Source: Glandiceps talaboti (Eukaryota; Hemichordata; Enteropneusta; Spengelidae). Taken from it: DNA of 64,000 nucleotides. Of this stretch, positions 24,487-37,982 are shown piece by piece (position 1 is the first letter of the stretch; every line of letters starts with the position of its first letter). Below the pieces are notes generated by a model, which ran no database searches, was not told the origin of the DNA, and saw only the letters and a list, made by a program, of their open reading frames with translations. The DNA lies in assembly GCF_964340395.1 (NCBI RefSeq), contig NC_135560.1, positions 10,106,098 through 10,170,097 on the forward strand, in the 5' to 3' direction. The position numbers were made by a program, and so were the translations under genes.

Positions 24487-24724
24487 GTATGTATGTATGT
24501 ATGTATGTATGTATGTATGTATGTATGTATGTATGTATGTATGTATGTATGTATGTATGTATGTATGTATGTATGTATGTATGTATGTATGTATGTATGT
24601 ATGTATGTATGTATGTATGTATGTATGTATGTATGTATGTATGTATGTATGTATGTATGTATGTATGTATGTATGTATGTATGTATGTATGTATGTATGT
24701 ATGTATGTATGTATGTATGTATGT
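24487..24724. repeat. Pure (GTAT)n microsatellite, about 59 units
   Basis: About 238 bp of uninterrupted tetranucleotide repeat without a visible substitution, implying recent expansion. Overlapping open frames on both strands are artefacts. Confidence 0.98.
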
Positions 24725-25473
24725 ACATGTATTTATTCATATAGTCCTCACCAAGGGTATCGACCGTATGAAATACTCTACAAATTCTATGATTCAGGCC
24801 TTGTTTCTTTACGCATAATACTATGTCATTTGACTACGATACAGCAAACACGAGCGTATAGTATTTCTGAATAATTACTGATCGCTGTTCGATATAGTGA
24901 AATTTTCTCGCTATGTGGGAAGTGGACCAACTTCCGGTTTCCTCTGCTATTTCTTTTCATCGATTTGTTCAGGAGATCACGTGATCTTTAGAATTGATCA
25001 TTTTTTTCATAATTACATTACTTATTGATTAAAAGATAAACACGTGAAGTACATTGTAATTAACATTTACAAGATATTCGATTTTTGTATTTCGTTCTTG
25101 CAAGTCAAAATATTTGCGATTTGATTTAATTATTATACAGGGAATGTGGTTTTTACTTTTTCTTGGTGATTACTGGAATTGGAAACCGAAAAATTAATAT
25201 GTTTATTTACATTCTCTCTGGTATTTCCAACAACCGTGACGGTGGTATTTTTCCTCCACATTATTTTTTTTGTTTTCTTTAAGGATAATAAAATTCAAGC
25301 CAACTAAAATAGAGCGATGCGATTTCAAAAGTAATGAATACTCTAATAATGCAACAACAAATCAATATAACGTAACTAAAATATCGGTCAAAACCGATAT
25401 TACCCACATTCACAAGTACGTGGTAAGGTACGAAAAACTGCTTTACTCTCGTTGCCTTTGTGACTATTTTGGC

Positions 25474-25840
<367 letters not shown>

Positions 25841-25867
25841 GTGCCTGCCTATGTGTGTATCATGTGA

Positions 25868-28800
25868 CCGTGTGCATACATGAATGTATGTATAAAAGAA
25901 TGTGTTTGGATTTTTATTATTTCACCTTCAAGTTGGCCACATTATATGTTTAATCACTACACCAATTCCAACATTAGAAAAAAAGTCAATAGCCTTGATC
26001 TTTCTGATTTTGGTGGGTTGTTAATTTCCATGCATTCATCAATTGTAAGGAAGTGAATAATTCTTACATGTAAATGTTATTTCAATTCTGATCTAGCTAG
26101 CTATGCTGGTCGCGCTCTTGGGATTACAATTTCAACTGCTATCGAAGTTCTTTATCAAAATTACCTAGATCTATCGCTAAATCTTGACTTAAGGCCTAAC
26201 ATCACTTCAGCATGCTTCTTTTCACAAAACGCCGGAAGGTTAGCTACTGTCCCCCTATATCTGTATGAGTCAATGACTGAAGGAAGCCTGGAACGAGGTT
26301 TCCCACCGTCTTTGTATTGGCAACATCGCAGCAGGTAGTTAATCGGACTGAACATCTCCTCGGGCGACCTGCAATGCAGTCAGTTTTCAGGAAGACGGGA
26401 AAAAAATTGGGTAAATTTATGTCAGGAGTGAATTTGGCCTTATAAACCATGGCAGACAACCAACCATAGTTCTCTAACTCGAATATTATAATAAATTCGA
26501 CACGGAAAGTATAGTATTAAGTATGCTCACAGTATACTTTCTGGAGCCACTCGAGATTCACTAATAACGGTTCCACAAGCAGCTGTAATACCGCTAAATC
26601 GTTTCCCTGAATTCGAATAGCGGAGACGTGATCAATCTTTTACCGTGTAAACATTCTTGTTGGTTTACCTCTCGCTGAAAAGGGGCGAGAAAAGTAAGTC
26701 GCGTTGCGTGCGTGAGTTCCATGTATTGACAGGCACACATGGAAATTTGTCAAACACGTTACAGCTACAGTGCAAATATTGTTTTTTATTAATAATACTT
26801 TCAATGAGTATTGTTCAAAATGGGCCACTTCATTCGGTTACGGAACCGCAGAAGTTTGACAAAAGCGAAACGTGGCAAATCTGACAATCGAATTTTTCCA
26901 GACCGCAAGATGAAAAAGAAAGGTAATAATTACAGAGAAGGAAAAAAAAATGTCCTCGGATACTTCTAAAAGACTCAAAATAAATTCATGTATGAAGAGC
27001 GTGATATTGAAAAATGACATTCTTTTCACGATGGTTGAGCAAGGAAATTAAAGACAAGCTTTGCTAATAAAGAACCGTGAACGACTGAAAACATAGTATT
27101 TCTCATCTGTTGGACCCTTTAACCTATCCGAAATTCGCGTCATTCTACGACGTGAGTTCCACTCATGACTTTTCTCTTTAAAGTTTCGTTTTAGAGAACG
27201 GCGTTTAACCCTCCAGTTTAAATCCTTTAATATCTGACGGACGATAATATTTGTTAATTTGTATCCATCTTAAGAGAATAATTTGTCTACCGTTTTGATA
27301 CGAGAACACTACAGTGACACGCATAATTTCGAGATATTATATAGACGCGCAGAGAGAGCCAATCAGTGTTCTATTGAAGTTCCTAGAGGGCCTTAATTGC
27401 AACTACCGCTGGAGGGTACGCGCCACTAATTGGTCCAATCGAATGCGTGCTTGACAGATGGCTCGTGTACAGTTCCCCAACTTGTAAAGAAAGAATGGGT
27501 GTACGTTATGTTCCAGTTCCATCGAGGTGGAGATGGAAACAAAAAAAGGGGACACGAAGAAGCTGTATGAACAAGTTATCTCACGAAAGAAGGGCGTGCG
27601 TGCCTCAACAAATCGTTGACGGATACGTCATGTGCCGTCAACAAAACCGACAGGCTCGCAACATGTAGAGTTTAACATCAGGTGTAGGGATATGGTGTTT
27701 GTAGTACGGTCGCTACTCAATTCATCATTGCGCCACCGCCCGTGATTGACGCAGTACACCGCTCATTCATCACTTCGGCGCGCTTCATCATCCTGCAATG
27801 ATTAACTCGGCTTAGAGTTGAATGCAGGGAATGACTGGACGCCCTGTGAATGCTCTATACTCTCTACATCTCCGCTAGCCTAGATTTGAGCACATTTCGA
27901 CACATTCTTTCCAAACGTAAAAGATTGTGCAGGTTTACAGGAAAACGTCTTATTTACAGACTGGACCTCCAATACCCAGTCTAGTTAATAAATGAATACA
28001 CGGACACACACCGTTCCCCAGTTTAATCTAATCTTAATTGTTGAATGTTTTGGCATGACAATTTACTATCACCCATAAATAACATATACTTCAACAGAGA
28101 ACGGTTTTATTTTTCATTTCCGACTCGTAAATTAAATTCGGAAAATAAAGTAAACTTCGGGAAATCAAGAAAATAAAGAATCTAGCCCACCGACTAAATG
28201 TTTGATCACAATAGAGTACAGGATGAATGCGTGCAACGACAATTTAAAAAAAGAAGAAGAGTTTTTAAAAGTATAAGAATTGTGAATATATAAAATCACA
28301 TTAAAAAAAAAATTAGGTTAATTTTCAGTAATTATCACAGTGTTATCTGGGTGGTGTTTCTGTAATCGTTTGAAACTGACCTGTGTTTGTCTATTACAAA
28401 TCTGCTATTTAATGGGTAGGTCGAAATTGACTGTCTCTATATACACAGGAATCGAAGCGGAGACGAGTAAAATTGTCGCACTGTTTGAAGACTTTAGTCA
28501 GATCAAATCGTAAGCACGCTGTCAATATGTGTCCGACAATAAATAGAATATCCAAATCCATTCCTTTCACAGTGTTGCTCATGGCAAAGACTCACAGTCT
28601 GAAATCGAAGCCCCAAGCGCGAGATGATCTGGCAAAAGGCTACGTTGTGGATTGACCACGTGGGACACTATATATCATCCAGTGAAATCGTCCAAAGAAA
28701 AAAAATTCAATTTTACCTCATCTTTCATTTTCTTTTCTTTAATACATAAAAAACCACAACCCCCATAAATTATTAATCGTTTAATAAAGTTTTATACATG

Positions 28801-30105
28801 TTACAGTTAATATATCGCTTGTGCTAGCCCGTTGAGAAATAAAGCTGTTACTGAGGTCTGACTGTAAACTGATCAAAGCAAAAGGAACAAAGGCGAGTGT
28901 TGATATCTCGTATTTAGCCGCGAGGACTGTTTTAACGATCATTGCTTCGTGGACTTTTGACAACAAGAACAAAAAATGATTTGATCATCCCTACAAGCAT
29001 CATCAAGGCCATAACCATACCGAACCCCCAATTAATCCTTAGGTGCATGGGTGTTATCTAAGTATTCATATTCGCCTGCAGGGGATACACGTACACGTAC
29101 TGTATGTACTTCTGTTCTAAATTAAAGAATAACCGCGTTGAACTTCTCGTATATTAAAAATTGTACCCGACCCAATTTTCTTCCGTAACTTCCATAACGA
29201 GGACATTATTTATGCGCATTTTTTTTGTGTGACAAATAAATGGCCCTCTAGTGTCCTAGCGAACATCCATGTTAGTTAATATTTGACAAAAAGTGTGACA
29301 ATAGCGCGGCTTTCCTGTCATGACGTCACATTCAAGGCTTAGCTGACTGGTCTGACCGGTTGCACTTACAATAACACAATCAGAAGCAACATGTTTGGTA
29401 TTTACCATATGATGCGTAAATATTCTGTCTGAACTAGTTTGCACATTATGAGTAAAGCGTTCAAGCAAATACACGTATCTTAAATTTTTATTCAGTTAGA
29501 AGATACATTGAACATCACGAAATATGCAGTTTAGAGAAAACGACATCTCGTTTTTCTCAATGGTTATTCACATTCGATCATTTCAAACTGATTGTGAACA
29601 ATCAGGGGTACGCATAAAATGCAATAAACTCCAGTTATGTTTTTTTTCCACTCTTACAAATTATGGCGTGGAACAGTCTACAACAGAAGGCAAAGAGTTA
29701 TCAAAGAAAATGTAGTCAGTAGTTTTCTGCAAGGTAGTAAATTCACCACCAGGTATCACTCTGTAGTGGAAATTGTGATATTGTGAAGCGCATGCGCACA
29801 TCGATCGTACCTTCAGCATATGTTTCTATGATGGTTCTGATATCCAATTTGAAGTAATGTAATACCTCCTAATTTTTTAGTGCCCATTTTTCAAACGAAT
29901 TCAAATATTAACTCAATATGCCACATTGTTTAGTATACGTATGCTCTTAAATGAGAGATCAAATTTTAGACGTGCAATAAATGTTCTTTTTAATGTCAAG
30001 AAATAATATGGGTAGGATTTCTTATTAAAGAATTCATCTTGTAAATTTATTTTGTAATGAACATGAAGAACGACCGTATCAATAAATTGTTTAACATCTA
30101 CGAGT

Positions 30106-30107
<2 letters not shown>
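25868..30107. other. Non-coding DNA, no gene recognised
   Basis: No open frame over about 75 codons and none with a family signature. No repeat of note was seen. It may hold cis-regulatory DNA for isl, which cannot be judged without cross-species comparison. Confidence 0.5.
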
Positions 30108-30152
<45 letters not shown>

Positions 30153-30168
30153 TACACACACACACACA

Positions 30169-30199
<31 letters not shown>
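30108..30199. repeat. (AC)n-(TC)n compound microsatellite
   Basis: AC units with two ATAC interruptions pass directly into CT units at about 30171. Confidence 0.97.
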
Positions 30200-30202
<3 letters not shown>

Positions 30203-30454
30203 TCTAAAATGAATTCGCCAAATGGGGTGTCGTGTTTCACTTGTTCGGTCAACTTTCATCTGAAATCTGCTATCACCCACCCTCATCCAAACAAAAACAA
30301 CATTCAAAGAACTCAGCCAATTCTACCTATTATGCAGTTGACAATTTTATTCATCCACCGCGTCAACTTCAATTGGGTTCACTTACCTTACTTTGAAAAT
30401 TATACCAAAAAGAAAGTATTCAGTTATACCTTTCAGTAACACAGTACAATATTC

Positions 30455-30499
<45 letters not shown>

Positions 30500-30550
30500 T
30501 ACAGACAGACATACAGATAGATAGTTAGATTGATATATATATATATATAT

Positions 30551-30601
<51 letters not shown>
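30455..30601. repeat. (GACA)n-(TA)n-(GATA)n compound microsatellite
   Basis: GACA units with ATAC variants, then a short TA run, then about twelve GATA units. Confidence 0.97.
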
Positions 30602-30602
<1 letters not shown>

Positions 30603-31676
30603 CACAGTATAACTGTTAGCGACATAAGGAATCTGAGAGTTGGATTTCAAGAGAATCTACCAGATCTATTCTCATAGTGGCAATATAATACTTTCCAATC
30701 ACTTCATCTCTGAATTACAAATTTGTCGACTTCAGAAATGTCGGTAGGGGAATACATCTAGAAGTATTTTTAGAATACCGCGATTATCATTGTAACATAG
30801 TATTTTATCATATGATGTTTTCCAATATGTAGTTATTAATTTCAAAAGTTGTTTTTCTGTCTCTCTCTCATTTACAAGTAGAACCAATATATTTGTAAAA
30901 CATTCTTCACTTTCAAAAAAAGGAATCCATGTCGGTGATTCTTTCATCGTGAGGGCGATTCTCCAATCAGTGCAGATCACTTAATTTAACTTCCGAAACC
31001 CGTGAGTCTTGTTCATCAATTTCCGCCGAAGGCCGATTCGTCATACCCCTGTTACATCATTCTGTTCTGGAGTGTTAGTGACGGGTTTGTTAATGAACGA
31101 AATGTTCCGAGACGCCACTATGCGTCATCGAAATTATGACCATGACTGGTGCGATACACACATTTTAAGCTTACTCAGAACTTTTACAATTATAATTACT
31201 AATTGTCTACTGTACAGTATTTTGTATGTTGCGATTTAAAAACCTGGTAATTCTTCAACAAGCAACTGTTCGAATAAAACAATGATTTCTGAAATACTCT
31301 AGGGTAAGGATGGCGGAAGCTAATGGCTAGAAAACAGGGAAGACACACTTGGGGATTTTGGCATGGTGTGGTGTTAGGGTTATTCAACGATGCTAGGCTG
31401 GGATAGGTGAATATACACATGTACACTGGAAATCGCGACACCCGAAACAGGGCGCTGTTTGCTAGACACAAATTGTAATAATAATTAATAATATATATAT
31501 ATATTTCATCGTTTTGCTGGGCAAAAAAGTTACTATCATTCATTGTCCTTTCTGGACACTAGATCCTACTATGAGATTGTTACACCGTCATTCTGCACTA
31601 ACTGCAACTGGACCTTTTTTTTTTTTTTTTAAATTACTGTTTTGTTAGAATAATGGCTTACTCTCACTATTCGCTA

Positions 31677-31733
31677 GTGGTATTCAGTTTATATCTCGTA
31701 AACCAATACGAGATTATATAAACGGAGTACCAC
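31677..31733. repeat. 57-bp imperfect hairpin
   Basis: Outer arms GTGGTA and TACCAC and inner arms GTTTATATCTCGTA and TACGAGATTATATAAAC pair around a short AACCAA loop. Length is near that of a short pre-miRNA but the stem has bulges. Possibly a decayed MITE core. Confidence 0.6.
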
Positions 31734-33251
31734 AAACGCTGTAAGTAGACTTTGGAATACGTTATTTTGAGATTCATAGAATGATTGCAAGGCATCATAC
31801 ATGATGTACCGATCTCTTATTTAGAGTAACCGATGCTTTATATTAACATCACACATTACCCAATTTCTTGTATGAACAACGTTACCAATCACACATTTTA
31901 CGACCCTGCGAAAATTGCTAAATAAATTATGCATTCACTCCTTATTACAAAGATGTGTGTGTATTCATTGAGAACAACAGATTTTACAGCGCAACACGTG
32001 TTCAGCATAAAGGTCGCCATATTTCATTTTTATTTCAGGAAATTTGATTGTTACTGTTGGAATACAAAACAGTTGACTATGGTTAAGTCATCAAATTTAT
32101 TTCGGGGTGACTTGTATAACATAACAACTGTTCACGACTGTGATCTACAATTATTAACTCGTAAATTGTATTCACCTCGTGTTGTATCCTTAACTTCTCT
32201 TTTTTGAATTATGTACAGCTGGAATTACTGACTCGCACACGTTTTAATAAGCTCGCTTTCAAATTTACAGTTTAATACTCTCTCTGTAAACATAAATTTT
32301 ACACACCGAAATGATTTTGAATAGTGACGCTGTTCGATTTTTCATTTGCTGTGTATTTTTTTTATCGTGCGGAGACGATTTATAGCTCAGGCCGACATTG
32401 TGACGAATCCAAGCTGACATGCGCAGTAGAACATTCTTTTTACGGCAGTACAAGTATTTTAGTTATCAATCTGCAGTGACTGTGACGGCTGTGCCCAAAT
32501 TAAACAACCCGAACACTTCATAGTTATTACGACATGCAACAGTAAAAGACTTAAATATTCACAAGGAAAATCTTAACCAGTCTGTCAAAATCTAAGAATC
32601 AATTTCTTGAAGGTTATTAGAATGAAAGTAGTGATCTAGAAATTTTAAATTCAAAATGGCCGCCACATTGAGATAGAATGTGCCTGGGGCCACTTGACCT
32701 GAACATCAACGTACGGTTCCTAAATCTCTTAAAAATTTGCCATGTGAAAGGGTGTCCCTGGCCCTTTTGAAATGATTAAAAAAGAAATTTGGGAGTTCGT
32801 CGTCTTGTTTTCAAGGAGAATTGAGAACATTTTATTCCTCCCATACGAGTTAATAACAAAGTATTCGTCGGCCATATTGGATTCTAAACATGGCTTGATT
32901 TTTATATTATTTTGAATTCGATCTTTAAAAAAAATTTATGGTGATTCCTGTGTTTTATTGTTGATTTCAACTCACTGACAATAGGTTTGACGGCAGAAGT
33001 TTAGATTTTATTTTCTAGGTGCATACTGTTTTAAAACTGAAGATATTCTACATTTTCTTGCGATGGACCCATTTCTTAACTACAGCTATGTCTTTCAATT
33101 TTAATTTTCACAACTTAACATGCTAATGATATTTCGACGTTGAGGTCCAGTTTCCATGTTTGCATTATTTTATATCTTTGTCCTGTTGTCATCGATGTTA
33201 CTGTTGCTCATTTTTTTCTACATCACTGTCTTTGTAATTTGTAATTTGATG

Positions 33252-33265
33252 GTTGCCATGGCAAT
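33252..33265 (+). promoter_or_regulatory. RFX X-box-like site
   Basis: GTTGCCATGGCAAT differs from a perfect X-box palindrome only at the last base. Confidence 0.38.
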
Positions 33266-33580
33266 ATTTATTGTCGCAGTCTGTAGCCATCTTTGCTGCA
33301 CTTGAGTCTATTCGCCTGTATTACCAGCTCTTTCATACTCCGCAGTGAAATTTGAATATTACCTCTCATTTCTCGGTGTAATCACACATACCATTATACA
33401 ATAATTACTTTACACGTCACTGAAAAAATTAAATTGATAAATTATTTTGAAATCCCGTTGTCCATGCTCTGAAATAATTGAATCAGTCAAATGAAAATTA
33501 AATATTTCATTTCACAGTCCAAAAAATAGTTCCTTTTTAGTACCTTCTGTAAAATGGAGGGGCATGTTTTAGAGATGGAT

Positions 33581-33903
33581 AATGTGTTGTGTGTCTTTGT
33601 GTGTATGTCCATATCTCTGTATATGTATGTGTATGTGTCTATGTCATTGTTTTCTCAAAAGCGGCTTGCTCGATTCAGTGAAATTTGGTACACACCTTCC
33701 TTACAATAAAAGGATGAACTGATTAGATTTTGGATATGGTTCATGCAATAACTAGCCACATTTCCAGCAAATTTTGGTGTCGAGTCGTCGAGTTTACACT
33801 AGGTTGTTTGTCATTATAGCCACTGTACTTTTGTTAGTTCCTTCCTCCTAATTATACATTCATGAGTTTGAATAAAGCATGTAGATCTTCATTGACATTA
33901 TGC
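33581..33903. repeat. Degraded GT-rich repeat flank
   Basis: A GT/TATG-rich stretch (33589-33645) is followed by non-repetitive sequence that leads into the dispersed repeat at 33904. Whether it belongs to the same insertion is unknown. Confidence 0.25.
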
Positions 33904-34213
33904 AATCAGACAACCACAATATATTCACTGAAACTACCAATAATTAGACACTGTACATGTTAATCAGCGGTTGATATTAACTATAAACAGTACAGAAACA
34001 GACTGAAGTAGTGATCGACGTTAGGAGTGCTCATTTTTGGGTGCGGACCAAAAAATATCAATTTGATTTTATTGATCGTGTATAGTTACAAAAAATACGT
34101 TTAAAACCCCAGGTGATGCAATACTGTACACGGTTTACGATATTACGAGTAAGTTATTGTACCTAACAAAACATTTTCAAAAAAACGTTGCTATTACAGC
34201 TATAGTGCAGCTT
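33904..34213 (+). mobile_element. Dispersed repeat family, copy 1
   Basis: It shares ordered blocks with 53681-54003 and, inverted, with 45545-45838: CAATCAGACAACC, ATTCACTGAAA, CAATAATTAGACACTGTACA, GGGTGCGGACC-like, CAATACTGTAC, TTACGATATTAC and a terminal GTTGC..ACAGCTATAGTGC. It encodes nothing and resembles a MITE or short non-autonomous element. Confidence 0.65.
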
Positions 34214-34405
34214 CAATATTATCACTTGGTACTAGTAAAGCTCAAACCTTGTGTTTAGGTAACAACATAAAAGAGGCTATGATAGACTTTAGTATACGCA
34301 TGTTAAGATGTCGTGACCCCAACAGTTAGTGTGCTATTAACACAAAAATCCGATTTTAGTGCTATCGAAAGCATCCGAGAGAGACTGTGTGTGTATGCAT
34401 GTGTG

Positions 34406-34486
34406 TATGTATGTATGTATGTATGTATGTATGTATGTATGTATGTATGTATGTATGTATGTATGTATGTATGTATGTATGTATGC
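34406..34486. repeat. (GTAT)n microsatellite
   Basis: About twenty units bordered by GCATG variants. Confidence 0.97.
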
Positions 34487-34698
34487 ATGCATGTGTGTAT
34501 GTATATATATGAGTGTTCAAGTGTGTTTTCAGTTTTGATTTTTCAACCTCCGCGATGGTCTTTTGTTTTTGTTAGTTGTTTAATCACAGCACAGACCAGT
34601 CTGTGACCACGGCTGCAAGTTTTATACCATCCCGTCCAACACAGACATAGGCAAAGGCTTTGATGACTTTGATTCTAACAGGAATGTCAATGATGGGG

Positions 34699-34745
34699 TG
34701 ATGATGATGATGATGATGATGATGATGAGGAGGAGGAGGATGAGG
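34699..34745. repeat. (GAT)n-(GAG)n repeat
   Basis: TGATGA units pass into AGGAGG units, read directly. Confidence 0.95.
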
Positions 34746-35051
34746 ATGGTCACAATATTGTGTATATGTCTGTATTTGTGATCATATACTTCTCTCCAGA
34801 CGTTTGCATGGCTAATTACGACAATTCTACAGAGATCGTGCTTTAGCAGATTCACTCGGGTAAAGATAAGTAAGAAGAATTTGTCACAGTCGAAAATAAT
34901 AACTCGATTATATCGTCCTTAAGCAAGACCAACAATAAGAACAAAGGCGTTGTACACGTATAAAAACATTCTCCAAAAATCAAGCCTCTGCAAATACGGA
35001 AGAGGATCCTCTTAGGATGCAACAATTACAGTGTCTAACACGTTCCATCCG

Positions 35052-35064
35052 GTTGCCAGGCAAC
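35052..35064 (+). promoter_or_regulatory. RFX X-box-like site
   Basis: GTTGCC-A-GGCAAC is a perfect pair of inverted half-sites with a one-base spacer, within the range RFX factors accept. Confidence 0.42.
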
Positions 35065-37607
35065 GTCACGAAAAAGTGGATTGTGGGGCACCGGCAGATG
35101 TAACTATTGCAGGTTGACAGATGGTGGGGGAAGACATTATCTCCAACTCGATACATATTACACAGACCCTCATGTACAGGAAACACATATGCTGGAAACT
35201 CCAACAACCTGTATCAAATTCCACGTTTATCGTTCTTTATTCATATTGACAGAACGTACACAACTGTGTTTTAAGCACGTCACATTGAGACTTGATACGA
35301 GATTTGATACGAGACTTGACAACCGTTGAGGTGAAACGGAAATGAATAAATATATATAACTCCTTTGTCATGCAATATATGGCATACACAGTGTACATAT
35401 TTGCAATGTGGAGGGATATCAATTATAGCGAGGACAGACTCGAATAAAAAACATCCGAGTCACGACGAAAATATACAAGTAGTAGAAAAAAGTTAGCATT
35501 TATCAATTATGGGCGGTTGGCGCTTGGTTTATATGCAAGTAGAAAATCTAGTTTAAACAGATAGTTTTAATACATGTAATGGCAACAATTCGCAAGGCAG
35601 CCGGGGGAACGCGTCGTAAGGTCAAAGGGGAACGGTGACTGCGAATTCATGACTCGGATTGACCTAAAAAGGAAATGTAGAATTTGAACATTCACTTCCA
35701 GCTCATTTACATACGAATAATGCATGAGATGCTAGTTAGCGAACACGGACTCATCAGTAATGCTTTTCGGCTACTATTTCAGTTCTCAGATGAGGCGAAA
35801 GTTGGACTCGAGTAATGTAACAGGCATTCCTGCAGTATTTAAGAGAAACAAAAATAAATCCATACGAAAGTATCGTTGATTGACCGTAAATATTACTAGA
35901 TATATTTGGATAAAATAGAAAGTTTAGGTACTATCTGTCGAATGTGCTGAGCTTTGATAATGGCACGTACGAGAATTAGAGTGAGGGAAATTGTATATCC
36001 TAACATCCACACCCTTTAAACTTTCACAAGGTCCAAGTATTTCAAACTAACGAAATGGACGGAATTTTATTTCTACGATCCAAAAATCAACGAAGTGTAG
36101 AAGCGAAGGAAAATTTCTCACCTCAGACTTTTGGTTACAAGATCAGGCATTTTATGTTATATATAAAATATGTACATAATTTTGTAGATGCAACACATTT
36201 GTAATGTTCATTGTCACCATTTTATAAGGGGGTGGTAAAAATGAAAACGTTTTTAACAAACTTTGAAAATGCGAGTTTTGTAAACATGTACAAGGCATCT
36301 AAACATATCTAACCTTGTACGGGGACTGAGAACAAACCTGTACACTGCACCATTGAAACAGGTTGGTATTAATTCACGAGGAGCAATTAAAATGTAACAA
36401 ACAACTATCAATTCGAGGCAGAAAATGTGAGAAGGTACGAAGAAAGGGCACAATAAACAACTGTCCCAACTCCCTTAAGTAATTATCCTGGCTTTGTGTA
36501 CCGTTGACAAGTGGCCGCCACCTACCTTGGCACTGTATTTGTTGTCTATGCTCGAGCCAACAGAATTAATATCCCTTTTTCTTTACATTGCAAGAACTTT
36601 AATCAGAGACCGTAAAGTTGAAATAAATTGGTCATCAACATTTTAATTAACAACTAACATTCTGAATTTCATGCTGAAATGGAGCGCGCGGATGTTGTTT
36701 CCATGGAGACGGGTTGTGAATTTTTTTTTCTCATTGCGTACCAGCGCAGGTACTAGGTGATTGTACTGCAACAGTGGATGACAGGCGATGTGACGAAGAA
36801 TTGGCCACTATCAGCTAGGCAGGTGGCGTGCATAACACACGGGCTAGCATAATCACTTAATCTGTGGATTTGTCTATTTAAATAATTAGATAATCAGGAG
36901 AAGGAACAAGCAGAAATGTCTAATGTGCGTCTAATCTGCAGTCACAAAAGTCCGTCCATTGAAAAATGTCAACGGGAGAATTGAAGCAAGAACTGAATTA
37001 ATCAAAGTATAAATACGCCTTTGTAGATACAAAATTAGTAGTGAAATGCAGTAATCAGATATTGCATGGTTGAAATATGAAGAGACCTGGAGTGGATAAT
37101 TAACGAACAGTTGGTTCACATCTGTCCCGGCTACACGGGTTATTTGGTGGTATTTTGTCTCCACTGTGCGGTCGTGCGGAAGTTAACCTCGTGGTCGACT
37201 TTACCACAGCTTGGACTCAGACGAAACGGTGACTATTTCACTAGGGAGTAATCAGTACCTCCAGAACCGTTGCCATGGAGAAAGAATGTGGATAATTACC
37301 CTAGATACAAACATGATAGTGGGCAGGTCATAGAGGTATTCCGTTGAACAACCAACACACAACACCTTTAACGTTTCCAATAGGGAATTCTTATACTCAC
37401 TGGTTTGTTTTTTTTCTATGAAATTCTGAATATCTACAACTTTATGAACGGTTTTTAATTTCTGATTTGCATAATTCTGATTTCACCTTGGTTAAAATCG
37501 AGAGGGCACTGAAAAGAAAACAGGCATCTGACAGGGGCTCCGAATGCTACGGTAACCACAGAAACACATCCAGACTAGCGCTTTTTCAATGTAACTACCC
37601 CATTCCC

Positions 37608-37982
37608 TTGAAAAATTGACGGAATTGCAATTCTTTTCACTCGATTCCCTGTATGATATTAACACGCTCTGAAAGGGTCGTTCCATGTAATATTCATTTT
37701 ATTTATTTTCTATAGCGCCCTTCCTATTATAAAAAATCAAAAACGCTGAATAATAAGAATGGTGAATTGAAAACACTGGGAAATGAAATATAATGAAATA
37801 CTTGTATAGTTATATATATGCACTTCGTTTGCCAACTATTCTGTAACCCCCCCCCCCCAACTCCATTGCAATGCCGTTACGTATAATTTTGCTCGCAAAT
37901 TGACAGAAATTCAATTCCCTTCGCCCGACTCCGTCTACAACATCAACACGCTGTAAGGATAGTTCCATGTGATATCCGCACT
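37608..37982. repeat. Diverged direct duplication, about 85-bp unit
   Basis: AATTGACGGAATTGCAATTC..AACACGCTCTGAAAG..GTTCCATGTAATATTC at 37608-37692 recurs as AATTGACAGAAATTCAATTC..AACACGCTGTAAGG..GTTCCATGTGATATCC at 37900-37982, separated by unrelated DNA with a poly-C run. Confidence 0.6.

Larger units (their letters stand above)
30602..33580. other. Non-coding DNA, no gene recognised
   Basis: No supported gene. It contains a hairpin-forming inverted repeat at 31677-31733, a T-run near 31616-31630 and an X-box-like site at 33252. Confidence 0.5.
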
